Below are positions 53,301-62,735 of a stretch of 64,000 bases of DNA, piece after piece. A model generated the notes under the pieces. That model did no database searches. It was given only the letters and a program-made list of their open reading frames with translations, and had not been told where the DNA came from. Position 1 is the first letter of the stretch, and the number at the start of each line of letters is the position of its first letter. Position numbers and translations under genes: made by a program. The DNA comes from JACQXM01 sp964569425. Its GTDB lineage: Bacteria; Planctomycetota; Phycisphaerae; UBA1845. The stretch covers positions 46,460-110,459 of the forward strand of contig CAZMVD010000001.1 in the NCBI GenBank assembly GCA_964569425.1. The letters are read 5' to 3'.

Positions 53301-56300
53301 CATGCCTGGAGATCGTCATTGCCGTCAGCCTGCACGATAAGAGCGGCCGGCCGGATGCCCGAACGCTGCTGCTGGGGCAGGGCATCGGAATTGGACAGCA
53401 CATCGGTGTGCAGGAGGAGCATACCCGCGCCGGGCATGTTCAGGTCGAACCCCCGCGCCCCCGCCGACCAGAGATAGTAGCGCTCCTGCGGCCGTTTTTC
53501 GTTCTGCAGGTAGAAATAACTGTCGTTGCGCACCACCGCGGCAGGCGGCAAGGTGAGAACCTTGTCCACCCCCGGCGTCAGGATCGTGGTAAGATCCACG
53601 GGACGCGTCCAGTCCGTACAAGTTCGCTCCTTGAGAAACGGGACCGGGTGCACGAGACCGCCGCTGGCCATGATATCCCATCTCCCGATGGGGCAGTTGA
53701 TGATCGGGCCGGGTTGATCAAACACGTCATAGTCATAAAGATCCGGGAATCGCTCCCAGATGTGCAGGTATTCATGCGCCGCATAGGCCGTCTGGCGATT
53801 TCCGGCCGGAAAGCCGGACTGTGAACCAGCGCTGAGGCTGATAACCAGGTCATGGAAGAAAATGTTCCAACTGATCTGCGATTTAAACGTGCTGATTCCC
53901 CCCGCCAGTCCGTCCTCATTGTGAATAGGGAACATCTGGCAGGACCCGGCGTTATTCCCACCCTGCTGTCCCGTGGGGTGGGCCCCGCAACTCGCGTGCG
54001 CTGCCGGGAAAATCCCCGCGGGATGCGCCCCCGGCGGAAGCAGGACAATTCCGGATATCACACCCTGGGGAGACACCGTTCCCGGCCCACCAAGCGACGG
54101 TGGAACAAACGCGTGGAGGTCAACGCGATCACAGTTCATCCGATCGAGCGAAACGACGTCAATCAGATCATCGAAATCAAACACGTCGTCCAGGATCTCG
54201 ATGCAATCCTCCAGCAGCCGCCGCCGATTAAACGGATAGAGGCTCGCCGTGCCGTTATTAGGGGTGGCTGGCACGTTATCGGCTGTGTAGCTTTCCGAGC
54301 CGGGAGCGCGAACCGAGCCCTGATCCACCAACCCGTCCAGCGTCCAGTCGTTATTCAGAAACGTCAGAAATTCCAAGTGCAGCATGTTGCCTGCATCGCG
54401 ACCAAAATTGCCGTGAACGCTGACGGCGTAGGGGCCGGCCGCCGGAAGCCGGGAATCGGGGAATCCCGGCGAAAGCGGGTTATGCGTGCCCCGATCATGC
54501 CCCCAGATTTCCGTATTGAACGGGGAGGTAACCTCGCCCAGCCGGCCGTCGCCCGCCACGTGGTATTTCGAGGAGGGAAGGTCGATGAACTCGGCCGGAC
54601 CGTCGAAAACGACCAGCGGAGTACCCACCCCGTCCACCTCCTCGGGCAGTATGGGGAGGTTGTCCACGTTGGGGGGCACCAAAGCACCCAACCTTCCATC
54701 GCCCAACCCGCCCCAATTGGCCAAGAACTGCCGCCGCGATGTATCGTTGAACGGGACCGCATTGGGCGTACATTCGCCATCTCCGCAAGTCGCCAATTTC
54801 CATGGAGGCCGAGCCGGTCCGCGGTGCGCGCTGATAAAATCGTCCCACGCTTGCGCATACCACGGGGGTTCTGGCGTGACGATGGGCACCGCTTCCGAAC
54901 CAATGACGCCGACAAGCTCCATCTTCCCAGTCTGACCCGATTCCAACCACAAATCCGGCGGATCGTAGTGCGCATGCGCACCCGCCACGCACACATTGAT
55001 CAGTGGCTGCCCATTCGGATTCGTGATCGGAGTCCCATCGGGTCCGTTCACGGTTTGGAGACACGGCGAGCCGTCCCGGCACGTGCACGGTTGTCCTGTC
55101 AGCTTGCCCAGCGGGTCGCGCGCCGCGTAAATGTTTCGTGACGTATACTGCGTCAAGACCTTCATCGGGTCGCCCGGGTAATTGGCCTCGATGTACGCCC
55201 GCCCCACCGAGCTATTGCATACGCCGTCCGGACAGTCCCGGTTATCTTGGCATCGAAGCCCCTCGTTGGCACCGTTTAGACAAAACCGCCCGTCGCAGGT
55301 GGCTCCCGACTGCCCCGGAAAGTCGCGACAATCCGCTGCCCCCGTGCACAATTGACCATGATCCAACCCCCCGTTGCACAGGGGAACCAACAAGGGAACC
55401 CACGAGCGCGTGGATTGGTCCGAAATCCGCAGAAAGTTCTCAAACGGCTCCACGACATCAAGCTGCCCGTTGCCGTTGTAGTCGTGGTACTCGCAGCGCT
55501 GCACCGGAACACGATCCGTACGACCGTCACATAGCTGCCGCCCCGAACACGGATCATCGGGGCTTGTGGCTGGAGTAAGGATGCAACCCGCCGCGATGTC
55601 GCCCGTTGTAAACTGGCATTCGTCCGGAATCCCGTCCCCATCGCCCGGCGCACACTGGTCGTCCTGCCGGGTAAACGGCAAAACGTCCTGGCTGCGAACG
55701 TTGGCATCCGCGCAGTAGGCGAGGCTGAATGGCCGGTTACGCTCTACCCAACCGGTTTCCACGCATTCCGGCAATGCACAGTTGATATCACAGGCATCAG
55801 GAATGAGGTTTCCATTGCAATCGATAATCTGTTGGTCGCCCGGTCCCTGCCACAAGGTGGCCGGACACGCAGGCGGGGCACCCTGTCCGCCCAGCCCCAG
55901 TCTTTCACAGCCGGGCCTTCCCGGGCCGGTCGGACAACAATCGGGATTGCGATCATTGTCGCTGTCGCGCAGGTAAACGCATCCTGCAGGATTATCCGGT
56001 ATCCCGTCATCGTTGAGATCGATCCACGGACCACACAAATCGGGCTTGCCGTCGGGCTGGTACAGCGGAGCATCCGTTCGCGGATCCAGCAGGTGCTCCA
56101 CGCAAACGCTGGGATCGGTCGACGGAACTTCGGTGAAATAATCGGCCTGATTCGCCCCTTCATCCAGACCGTCCCACCGCCCGTTGTTGTTGAGGTCGAG
56201 AAAACGCTCGCCCGGTTTCCACAGCGGGTTGTTGCCGGTACGGAGATTGACGTCATTGCCCCCCTGCGCAAACGCCGCATCTTCGTTCGGCAGTCCGTCG

Positions 56301-56722
56301 CCGTCGAGGTCCACAAGAATCATGGGCTTATCGTTTTCGAAGGCATCAGCACTTCCTTCGCCCGTCGCCGCCGGATCCGGCATGATTCTCCAGGGCAGAT
56401 TGATCCAATCGCTGGTCGTGCCGCGAATCGTCACGTCGCCGTAGCTGATTTCCTCCCAATATTCTGCAAAGGAATCAATCCCGTTTCCGGAAATCCGATC
56501 AAAATACTGACGGTTGATCAACTGCGGATTGACCAGTTCCGGCGGTCCATCGGTAAACTGCTTGGGCGAGTTGGCCAGGATGACAAAGAACTGTCGCTCA
56601 GCAGCCCGGGCGGCTCCGCTGAGCAGCGCGCCGACAACCCACATGGTGCAAATCCAGAGGGCCGGACTCGCAGTGCGATTCCGACGCCCCTGACGTCCCC
56701 TCCTGCAAGTGCGTATACTCAT
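50354..56722 (-). CDS. Giant secreted M6-like metalloprotease with six PKD domains and C-terminal membrane anchor
   Basis: A signal peptide (cleavage near A-A-R-A, residue 40) leads a 2122-residue chain. Residues about 40-980 are an N-terminal half with several D-x-D/N-x-D-G calcium-like sites (V-D-L-D-G-D-G-L, D-L-N-N-N-G-R-W-D) and scattered Cys. H-E-Y-L-H at 983-987, then P-D-L-Y-D-Y-D and G-R-W-D-I-M-A-S-G-G, match the immune-inhibitor-A (M6) peptidase core. After about residue 1500 come six PKD domains with W-x-F-G-D-G or W-x-W-G-D-G turns. One membrane helix near 2090 and a basic R-R-R-M-R-I-V end follow. It is expected on the cell surface. Confidence 0.85.
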   Translation of the reverse strand: MSIRTCRRGRQGRRNRTASPALWICTMWVVGALLSGAARAAERQFFVILANSPKQFTDGPPELVNPQLINRQYFDRISGNGIDSFAEYWEEISYGDVTIRGTTSDWINLPWRIMPDPAATGEGSADAFENDKPMILVDLDGDGLPNEDAAFAQGGNDVNLRTGNNPLWKPGERFLDLNNNGRWDGLDEGANQADYFTEVPSTDPSVCVEHLLDPRTDAPLYQPDGKPDLCGPWIDLNDDGIPDNPAGCVYLRDSDNDRNPDCCPTGPGRPGCERLGLGGQGAPPACPATLWQGPGDQQIIDCNGNLIPDACDINCALPECVETGWVERNRPFSLAYCADANVRSQDVLPFTRQDDQCAPGDGDGIPDECQFTTGDIAAGCILTPATSPDDPCSGRQLCDGRTDRVPVQRCEYHDYNGNGQLDVVEPFENFLRISDQSTRSWVPLLVPLCNGGLDHGQLCTGAADCRDFPGQSGATCDGRFCLNGANEGLRCQDNRDCPDGVCNSSVGRAYIEANYPGDPMKVLTQYTSRNIYAARDPLGKLTGQPCTCRDGSPCLQTVNGPDGTPITNPNGQPLINVCVAGAHAHYDPPDLWLESGQTGKMELVGVIGSEAVPIVTPEPPWYAQAWDDFISAHRGPARPPWKLATCGDGECTPNAVPFNDTSRRQFLANWGGLGDGRLGALVPPNVDNLPILPEEVDGVGTPLVVFDGPAEFIDLPSSKYHVAGDGRLGEVTSPFNTEIWGHDRGTHNPLSPGFPDSRLPAAGPYAVSVHGNFGRDAGNMLHLEFLTFLNNDWTLDGLVDQGSVRAPGSESYTADNVPATPNNGTASLYPFNRRRLLEDCIEILDDVFDFDDLIDVVSLDRMNCDRVDLHAFVPPSLGGPGTVSPQGVISGIVLLPPGAHPAGIFPAAHASCGAHPTGQQGGNNAGSCQMFPIHNEDGLAGGISTFKSQISWNIFFHDLVISLSAGSQSGFPAGNRQTAYAAHEYLHIWERFPDLYDYDVFDQPGPIINCPIGRWDIMASGGLVHPVPFLKERTCTDWTRPVDLTTILTPGVDKVLTLPPAAVVRNDSYFYLQNEKRPQERYYLWSAGARGFDLNMPGAGMLLLHTDVLSNSDALPQQQRSGIRPAALIVQADGNDDLQACSIGGNDGDAGDVWPGSSDARQFSAAGTRRGPNLVLDDHPKSQWHTVGSPTGLEILDIVPDGAGSIQLTLNWAPTSIPSLRFINPPGGETQGVPPRFRVTFDVTDVFGGTKIEVFARPDQRICRLAPHDPCSTNDDCPSTTTDANFCRYDVVPGSSGVTKIGEIPRKNTSGTSRMSVDWLTGGFPDGRYVLFAKLTPGQGSNGFEDSHTIPRAGRNNGGNGSLIMAIDGVDLSGSRLETWTVACVDAGCTQWRVNSTLTQPVLNGADPDAAKYPPAALGVPYRTTNPASPVDFVIIQGSVPFEVDDTFTFTTTGTTAVSAAVTMTGGLISLNPVARMVASPLSGDPPLRVQFDARQSISQNGDPLTYRWTFGDGSAPIAGAQVEHTFTRGGTFTVVLRATDSAGRFGETSVDIVVANDAPVARISAMPTSGSAPLQVQFSATGSSDRETSADNLIYVWDFGNGLGANSQRVPGAQFQQIQHTYDRRPTRPDGSACVGANDPQCACAPATPCVFTATVTVIDEGGKESTASLIIVVGNTLPTAVVTTSTTQGASPLTVLFNASGSSDADGDPITVTWNWGDGTASETWPVSGPPNSGGNVPHTYLLPQGQMEATFQPTAVLSDGRGGNATWPGVTITVSTAPPGVSDPRAIFSIKPDPPVAGQVFEADGSASFDRPSGGAVASYTWSWGDGSANSTGAKPTHTYANPGTYTISLTVADSETPPNTNTATKSVVVAAAPQPGDDNRPPTAIIQVSPNEGVPGTTFTFDGRSSSDPDDGDTLTYQWVFGDGSSGTGAVVTHAYESAGNYTVRLTVRDSFNASTDATRSVVVRDVLGNANPVAFIASGQRTGPAPLTILFNGQNSYDPDGDPLTFTWRFRLGDTLIDTLSGAIVSRTFSSAGTYSVELEVSDGRGGVHTVGPQTVTVTTPLPPANDNESPRPPPDEPAPLPVRPPQFCGLGMLTGMFGVLFGLVATLTGRRRMRIV

Positions 56723-57227
56723 CGATCAGACTCTCGACCTTTGCTGTGCGACACCAATCAATATTTCAAACGTTCCGTCGGGACACCCCCGCCGGACGAC
56801 GTCCGGCATGCCTGTGGGCGTGTCTTGCACGTGGGCCGCTTCACGCTCCCCGAGGCAGCACTCGCCTTGCCGCCCGGTCCGCAGCCCACCCTCAGACTCC
56901 GAACGCCAACCTTCCACACCGCCCCTGCTAACCCGGTAGTGTCGACCGGCTGACTCCGGTCACCCCACCCCGATTCATTCCGACTCTGTGCGCGTACGGC
57001 GGCACCATACCCCGTCATTCATCGTATCGCTGCCGTTAACTGTCTGTCAACAAAAACCCGCCGCGCCGCGCGCGATGAAACCCACTGCGCCGCGTATTAT
57101 CGGCTGAACCGGTTTTCCCGGAATGGACCGGTCCGCAAGGTCAAGGTCGACGGGATCAACACCACGCAATTCAAGCAAAAAGTCGACCCGCAAATCAAGC
57201 CCATGCCGACGCCGAATTCGTGCCGCC
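56723..57227. other. Intergenic region between two giant exoprotein genes
   Basis: About 500 bases, presumably carrying the promoter of the PKD protein gene at its left end. The open frames here are short and Arg/Pro-rich shadows. I see no RNA gene, terminator with T-tract or repeat. Confidence 0.4.
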
Positions 57228-60200
57228 TCAGGGTGCCGCCGTACCATACACCAGGTACGCCTCGCCCCCGTTCTGAACGCCGGTCCCCGTATTCGGGTCC
57301 CGACGCGGATCGGCCAGAATCGATCCGATCAGAATGTCCGCGCGACCGTCGCCATCAACATCGCCCGCCGTGCCCAGCCCAAAAGACCGACCCCGACCGC
57401 TCTTGGCCGAGATGCCCCCCTGCCCCGTGTCGCCCGCATCGCCGCCGCCGAGCCGGTCGCCCGCGTGTCGCCCCACAATCATGAAACCGGGTAGCTGACT
57501 GCTGCCCAGCGCCTGGATCCCGATGGTCACGTCCCCCAGCCGGCACGTTTCGGTGATCAGGCAGTCGTCATCCGTCAGACAGGCTTTGCCGCTGGTGCTG
57601 CAACTGGTCACCCGATCAAGCCGCGAACGTCCGGAAATCACGTAAACAATTCCCGCGGCCGTCAGGTTATCGTGATCGTTAATGACCCCATCCGGGCGGA
57701 ACTGCGGACCGCTCAAGTCATCCTTCAGCCCGTTGAAATTCAAGTCCAACCCGGGCTGCGTCAACTCATCTAGCTCGTCCGTCGGATCAGGATCGAAACG
57801 AGGCGTCGAATTCGGCGCCGCGATCAGCAGGTCGTTAAAGCCGTCGCCGTCGATGTCACCCGCATTCGCCACGTTAAAGCCGAATCGGCCCGTCGAATCA
57901 AGCGGGTTGCCGCGAATCCGCGCCGCCACCGGCGAACCGTCCGAATTACGCGTGGTACTCAGCAGCGTCTGGACCGAGATGCCCCCCAGGGGACTGATGA
58001 TCTCCGAACCGCCGAACAGGATGATGACCTCGCCAACACCGCCGCCGGCATTCGGACTGCCGATCACCGTGTCCTCGATGCCGTCGCCGTTGAAATCGAA
58101 CCCCGTCGCCAGACTGGAACCAAACGCATCCGTGGACGTCGTCGTGATCAGGATGCCCGTCAGCCGCTCGGGGTTGGCCGGGGCCAACTCAAGCTTGTTC
58201 AGGATGAAATCGCCCTCAATCGCCACCTCTCGCCGAAACGCGATATAAGCGCGGCCCTGACCATTGTTCGCCAGCGGCGCACCGACCACAAAATCGTTTC
58301 GTCCGTCCCCGTTATAGTCGCGAATCCCCAGAATATTCTGAATCCGGTCGCCACTGGCGCCCGCGATCCGCAGTGCATGAACGGGATCGTCACGACCGTC
58401 CCCGCAATGACTCGGGAATCCCATCACGTATTGGTGGGGCTTGGGAAGCGAATCCTGAACGTCCGCATCCGGCAGCGACCACAGCAACGATGCACTGCTC
58501 AAATAGGCCACGCCCGAGTTGGCCAGCGTGGCGCCCAAGCCAATAATTTCTCCCGGCGTGGCGCTGCGGTTGGGAGCACTAATGATCAGGTCTCCCGGCC
58601 CCGTAGTCCCGGTGGCGCGGCTCACCGTTACCGACGTTCCAAAGCGGTCGCCCGTGGAACCGCCGATCAGCCGCGCGCCAAACGGGGGAATCGGCTCGGC
58701 ATCGACGGGGAAAAACCCAGAACCAAAGTCGGTGGCGTCGAGCACGGTCTGCCCGGTGTCATCCAGGCACACCGCCACGTCGAACTGCACCGCACATCGC
58801 CCCGGTGCCGGTGCAGTTCCCACCGGGAACAACCCGATCCCCGCAAGATCCGCAGCGCTCGGCGCCAGGCGATCGCTGAATCCCGCCGATGGGCCGACCA
58901 CCGTCTCCGGGATTCCATCCTGACCGGGTACGCACGCATCTACAGTGGGGGGCGTGGCATTAGGATTGCCGGCCTGAAACATCAGGCGATCTTCCACCGC
59001 CAGCGCAGGGGCAGGTTCAATGGTCGGGTCCGAACAGAGTTGTCCAACGTCGGCCAGCTCGATCACGGGCGTACCGCCTTCCGGATTCCGAAGAAGCGGC
59101 GTTTGACTACTGAGTATGACCACCCCGCCGCTGAGGAACTGCCCCGATGTCTCCAACGGCCGGTCCAACGCCGTCGCCGAATTCGTATTCGGGAATCCGA
59201 AGACCAGCTCGGGCAACCCATCATCATCCAGGTCTGGAATGCTTGTGATCGCACTCAGGCCGTCCGTCTGATTGCTGTTCGATATCGTGGGAATGCCCGT
59301 CAACGTAATCCCTCGCAGACCCGCGGTGCCCACCGAATTCAGGTTGAACAGTCCCTTCAGCTTGCTGATCCCGGACGCCCCATAAATCAGATACGCTTCC
59401 CCCGGGCCGACACCCGTAGGATTAACGAAGAACGGCTTACCATAGCGCGCTCCGATGACGAAGTCGCCCAGGTTGTCGTCGTCCAGGTCGCCCGCCGCCG
59501 CAAATGACGTTCCCACGTTGTCCTCAAAATTCACCCCTTGGAAAATCGCTCCTTCGAACGACGGCGCGGAGGTCGCCAGCGAACCAAGCCACAGAATCCG
59601 CGGAATCGACGAAACACGCACCGGCTGCGGCGCGCTCGCGATCAGCGTGTTCACGGCGGGGCTCACGAAGCTGATCCGCACAAAAATCCGAAACAGCCCC
59701 GATCGCTCGCTGCTGAATGTCGTCGACGTCGTCGTCGTGGACGTCGGCGCCAGCAGTGGAATCTCCGGTCCGCTGCTCTGGCCGTTGGCCGCCACCGCCC
59801 GGGCAAACACGTCCACCGAGCCCGCCGTCGGCGGCACATTGGTGCTCCACGTCACCTGCACCGTATTCGGCGGCTCATCCGGCACCGACGGCGGAATCGG
59901 CAGCGGCGAGTTTGGCGATATGACCGTCAGCGACGGCGTGCGCACCACCGTCACCGTGCCCAGGGCGTACACGAATACCGTCGGGTTGATCCCATCCCGC
60001 ACCGCCAGCCCCACGTTGTACGTGCCCTGCGGCAGGTTCGTGGGAAAGGGAAACGATGTGGTCGACGCCGGCAAGGCCGTCGCCCCCGGAATCAACGTGA
60101 ACCCGTTCGCCGCCGAGCGGTCCGCATCATAAAAAAGGTCCACCGAGCCCGCAGCACCGGGCTCACGGATCGTTACGTTGAATCGCAACGTAAAAGACTC

Positions 60201-61106
60201 GTCGAGAAACAGTCCCACGTTCGCCGACCCCGGTGACGTAAACAAGGCCGTCGGCGGCATGGTCGTCGCACTGTCCAGAACCTGAATCACCGGACCGTTG
60301 AAATTGGTCACAATCAACCCCGTGTCGCCCCGCGCCACCGTGGCCGCGATGGACGCGCCGCTGTCCGTAGCCGACAGGCCCAGGCGATAATCTCCCGGCG
60401 CCAGATCGGCCGTAGTCAACGTGGCCGACCCCGCATTGCCCGAACCGATCGAAATCTGCGTGCCCAGTTGGTCCGGCGGCAGGTTGATCGCATCATTGAT
60501 TCCCAGCAGAAATAGCCGCCACTGCACCACCCCTTCAGGATCGCCCGCGTCAAACGAAATCAGAACTTCCTGACCCTGCCCCACCCGCGTCACGGCTGCG
60601 GACGGCTGAATAAACACGGGATTCGGCCGACCCTGCACTTCCACGACACCATTGCTCAGAATGTCCGCGATCGCCGTCGCCGAACCTCCCGAAAACGATA
60701 ACCCCACGCGAAACCGGCCCGGACCCGCTGCCGAAGGCACAAAGTTAAACGCCCGATTGGTTCCCGACGGCACATTGGACGAAATCGTCACCCGATCGCC
60801 CACTTCCTGGTAGTCGCTCGGGCTGCTTCCCGTCACCGCCACGAAAAACGCACGAATCTGGGTCCCCGACGGCACGTTGGAAACGCTGTAAAGAATGGAC
60901 AGAAACGGCTCCAATTCCGAAACCTGCCGGTTCGTATTCAACGTAATAATCGAGCCCGTTACCTGGGTGCCCCCATTGGTGTTGCCGTTGGTGTTATCGC
61001 CGGGTTGCACACCCGGACAGCCCGCCAGGGAAATGGCCGCCAGCGCGGCCGCCAACGTGCAAACGATCGTCCGGCCAACTTGGCGAGGCGAAGGCGTCTG
61101 ATTCAT
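57228..61106 (-). CDS. Lipoprotein with Ig-like domains and FG-GAP (integrin alpha-like) repeats
   Basis: The ATG at 61106 (after a GTG one codon earlier) gives a lipoprotein signal ending S-L-A-G-C, then an Asn/Thr/Gly tether (N-T-N-G-N-T-N-G-G). The first half to about residue 500 is built of beta-sandwich-like segments. The second half holds at least five FG-GAP units with calcium loops such as D-L-D-D-D-G-L-P-E-L, D-Y-N-G-D-G-R-N-D-F, D-F-N-G-D-G-I-E-D and D-I-D-G-D-G-F-N-D-L. These form an integrin-alpha-like propeller. The chain is 1292 residues and likely an outer-surface adhesion or binding protein. It is independent of the PKD gene, with a 505-base spacer. Confidence 0.87.
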   Translation of the reverse strand: MNQTPSPRQVGRTIVCTLAAALAAISLAGCPGVQPGDNTNGNTNGGTQVTGSIITLNTNRQVSELEPFLSILYSVSNVPSGTQIRAFFVAVTGSSPSDYQEVGDRVTISSNVPSGTNRAFNFVPSAAGPGRFRVGLSFSGGSATAIADILSNGVVEVQGRPNPVFIQPSAAVTRVGQGQEVLISFDAGDPEGVVQWRLFLLGINDAINLPPDQLGTQISIGSGNAGSATLTTADLAPGDYRLGLSATDSGASIAATVARGDTGLIVTNFNGPVIQVLDSATTMPPTALFTSPGSANVGLFLDESFTLRFNVTIREPGAAGSVDLFYDADRSAANGFTLIPGATALPASTTSFPFPTNLPQGTYNVGLAVRDGINPTVFVYALGTVTVVRTPSLTVISPNSPLPIPPSVPDEPPNTVQVTWSTNVPPTAGSVDVFARAVAANGQSSGPEIPLLAPTSTTTTSTTFSSERSGLFRIFVRISFVSPAVNTLIASAPQPVRVSSIPRILWLGSLATSAPSFEGAIFQGVNFEDNVGTSFAAAGDLDDDNLGDFVIGARYGKPFFVNPTGVGPGEAYLIYGASGISKLKGLFNLNSVGTAGLRGITLTGIPTISNSNQTDGLSAITSIPDLDDDGLPELVFGFPNTNSATALDRPLETSGQFLSGGVVILSSQTPLLRNPEGGTPVIELADVGQLCSDPTIEPAPALAVEDRLMFQAGNPNATPPTVDACVPGQDGIPETVVGPSAGFSDRLAPSAADLAGIGLFPVGTAPAPGRCAVQFDVAVCLDDTGQTVLDATDFGSGFFPVDAEPIPPFGARLIGGSTGDRFGTSVTVSRATGTTGPGDLIISAPNRSATPGEIIGLGATLANSGVAYLSSASLLWSLPDADVQDSLPKPHQYVMGFPSHCGDGRDDPVHALRIAGASGDRIQNILGIRDYNGDGRNDFVVGAPLANNGQGRAYIAFRREVAIEGDFILNKLELAPANPERLTGILITTTSTDAFGSSLATGFDFNGDGIEDTVIGSPNAGGGVGEVIILFGGSEIISPLGGISVQTLLSTTRNSDGSPVAARIRGNPLDSTGRFGFNVANAGDIDGDGFNDLLIAAPNSTPRFDPDPTDELDELTQPGLDLNFNGLKDDLSGPQFRPDGVINDHDNLTAAGIVYVISGRSRLDRVTSCSTSGKACLTDDDCLITETCRLGDVTIGIQALGSSQLPGFMIVGRHAGDRLGGGDAGDTGQGGISAKSGRGRSFGLGTAGDVDGDGRADILIGSILADPRRDPNTGTGVQNGGEAYLVYGTAAP

Positions 61107-61462
61107 CACAGGGTGACTCCGAAGCTAGTACGGCGAGAACAATGAACACCCCGGGCGCGTCGCGCACCTCAAGAAAGCGGCAGCCACGACCCCCGTGCCG
61201 CACTGTCGCCCCGAACCCTTTCGGAATCCGGAACATGCGGTCGGCAAGTTATACGGGTTCACCAAGAGACCTGTCAACAAATCCAGCGCAGCGCACCGCG
61301 CCCGCAAGCTACGGCGTGGTGACACCAAACCGAAACAGGATGCGGCCCGCCGATTCGAATGAAAGAGGAGCCTCGCCTACCCCCGAACCGAACGGCCGGA
61401 CAAGCTCGTTCCTCACCCATGGCCGAGCCTGAATCAACATCCGTCCGCGGCGTCACCTCACC
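61107..61462. other. Intergenic region upstream of the FG-GAP lipoprotein
   Basis: About 355 bases with no credible gene. GGAG about 10 bases before the 61106 ATG is a possible ribosome-binding site. No promoter can be called with confidence. Confidence 0.35.
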
Positions 61463-61960
61463 CTAATAAAACAACGTGAGAATCAGATTCTGCTCGGTGT
61501 GCTTACCCTCAAACGGACCGATCGTGGATGTCGCGAACTTGATGATGATCCCGTCATCCCGATCCAGCCAGTCATTGATCTGGTTCTGCATGAACTCGAT
61601 CGCCGCCTCGCTCAACTTGCAATGGAACGTCCGGCAGCGCGTAGCGCCTTCCGGCCCCAGGTGCAGGGGGCGCTTGAACTTCCCCTCGTTCCATGTTCCC
61701 GCCGTCCCCAGCGTGGAAACCGTCGCGCCGTGAATGCGGCTGGCGCTCATCTGCTTGCGCGGATGGTCGTCATCGTCATCAAAGGCAATGGGCGCAAACG
61801 AATCATCGGCGCTCGCCACGCCGTCGTGCGCCTTCTCATACTCCGACACGCAGTGGGCGCACATGAGCTGCCCGTCCTCATAACGGGCAATGCCCGAATC
61901 AATGTGCTGCTTGTAAACGCTCGCCCCGCACTTGGAACATTTACTCGTAATCTCATCCAT
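61463..61960 (-). CDS. Zinc-ribbon protein of unknown function
   Basis: A 165-residue protein whose N terminus has C-S-K-C-G-A-S and then C-A-H-C, a four-Cys zinc ribbon spanning residues 8-37. An acidic linker (D-D-D-D-D-H) and a basic patch follow. The C-terminal half is a compact alpha/beta segment (F-H-C-K-L-S-E-A-A-I-E-F-M-Q-N-Q-I-N-D-W and I-I-I-K-F-A-T-S-T-I-G) that I cannot place. GGGAGC lies about 8 bases before the ATG. The length, orderly motif arrangement and codon phase support a real gene. It precedes the FG-GAP gene by 356 bases on the same strand. Confidence 0.75.
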   Translation of the reverse strand: MDEITSKCSKCGASVYKQHIDSGIARYEDGQLMCAHCVSEYEKAHDGVASADDSFAPIAFDDDDDHPRKQMSASRIHGATVSTLGTAGTWNEGKFKRPLHLGPEGATRCRTFHCKLSEAAIEFMQNQINDWLDRDDGIIIKFATSTIGPFEGKHTEQNLILTLFY

Positions 61961-62018
61961 TGGACGTGCTCCCGAGATCAGAACTCACCGGAATCGTAAC
62001 CCAAGCGCACAGCCCCCG

Positions 62019-62735
62019 TCAAGAAATTCCGCCCCTCAACTCCGCCAGGATCGCCACCCCCGACGACGTGCCGATCCGCTCCGCACCCGCCTCGATCATC
62101 GCCAGCGCCGTCGCCCCGCTGCGGATCCCCCCCGCCGCCTTCACCCCGATCGGCGCCACGTGGCGATGCAGCAACGCCACCTGCTCCACCGTGGCTCCGC
62201 CGGCACGGTGCAGTCCGGTAGAGGTCTTCACGAAATCCGCCTCCCCCTCCGCACAGCACCGGCACCCCAGAATCACCTGCGCCCGGGTCAGCGCCGCCGT
62301 TTCCAGTATGACCTTCAGCCGGCCCGGCGGATCGGCACGATGCACCACCGCCGCCAGCGCCTCGATGTCTCGTCGCACCGCCGCCCCGTCACCCGCCACC
62401 AGCGCACCCAGCGCCGCCACCATGTCGATCTCCACGGCGCCGTCATCCATCGCCCGCCGCGCTTCATCCGCCTTGGTCTCCGTCCGGCTCGCTCCCAGTG
62501 GAAAGCCCGCCACGCTGACCACAAACGGCCCGGCCTCCTCCCCCGAATCAGTTCGACGCATCGCCAGCCGCGCCGCGGCGCGCCGCACATGGACCGGATT
62601 CACGCAAACCGCAAGAAAGCCATGGCAGATGGCTTCATCACAAAGACCATCGATCTGCGCCGGCGTCGCCTCCGGCGCCAGCAGCGTGTGCTCAATGTGT
62701 CGCGCAAGCTGATGCGCCGTCAGCGACGTTTTCAT
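62019..62735 (-). CDS. deoC: Deoxyribose-phosphate aldolase
   Basis: It splits 2-deoxyribose 5-phosphate to acetaldehyde and glyceraldehyde 3-phosphate in deoxynucleoside catabolism. The TIM-barrel class I aldolase shows F-L-A-V-C-V-N-P near the N terminus and D-M-V-A-A-L-G-A-L in the proton-relay strand. A-D-F-V-K-T-S-T-G has the Schiff-base lysine, and G-V-K-A-A-G-G-I-R the second lysine. At 238 residues it is typical. The ATG at 62735 shares one base with the stop of the preceding gene, so they are coupled; the TTG one codon upstream is not needed. Confidence 0.95.
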   Translation of the reverse strand: MKTSLTAHQLARHIEHTLLAPEATPAQIDGLCDEAICHGFLAVCVNPVHVRRAAARLAMRRTDSGEEAGPFVVSVAGFPLGASRTETKADEARRAMDDGAVEIDMVAALGALVAGDGAAVRRDIEALAAVVHRADPPGRLKVILETAALTRAQVILGCRCCAEGEADFVKTSTGLHRAGGATVEQVALLHRHVAPIGVKAAGGIRSGATALAMIEAGAERIGTSSGVAILAELRGGIS

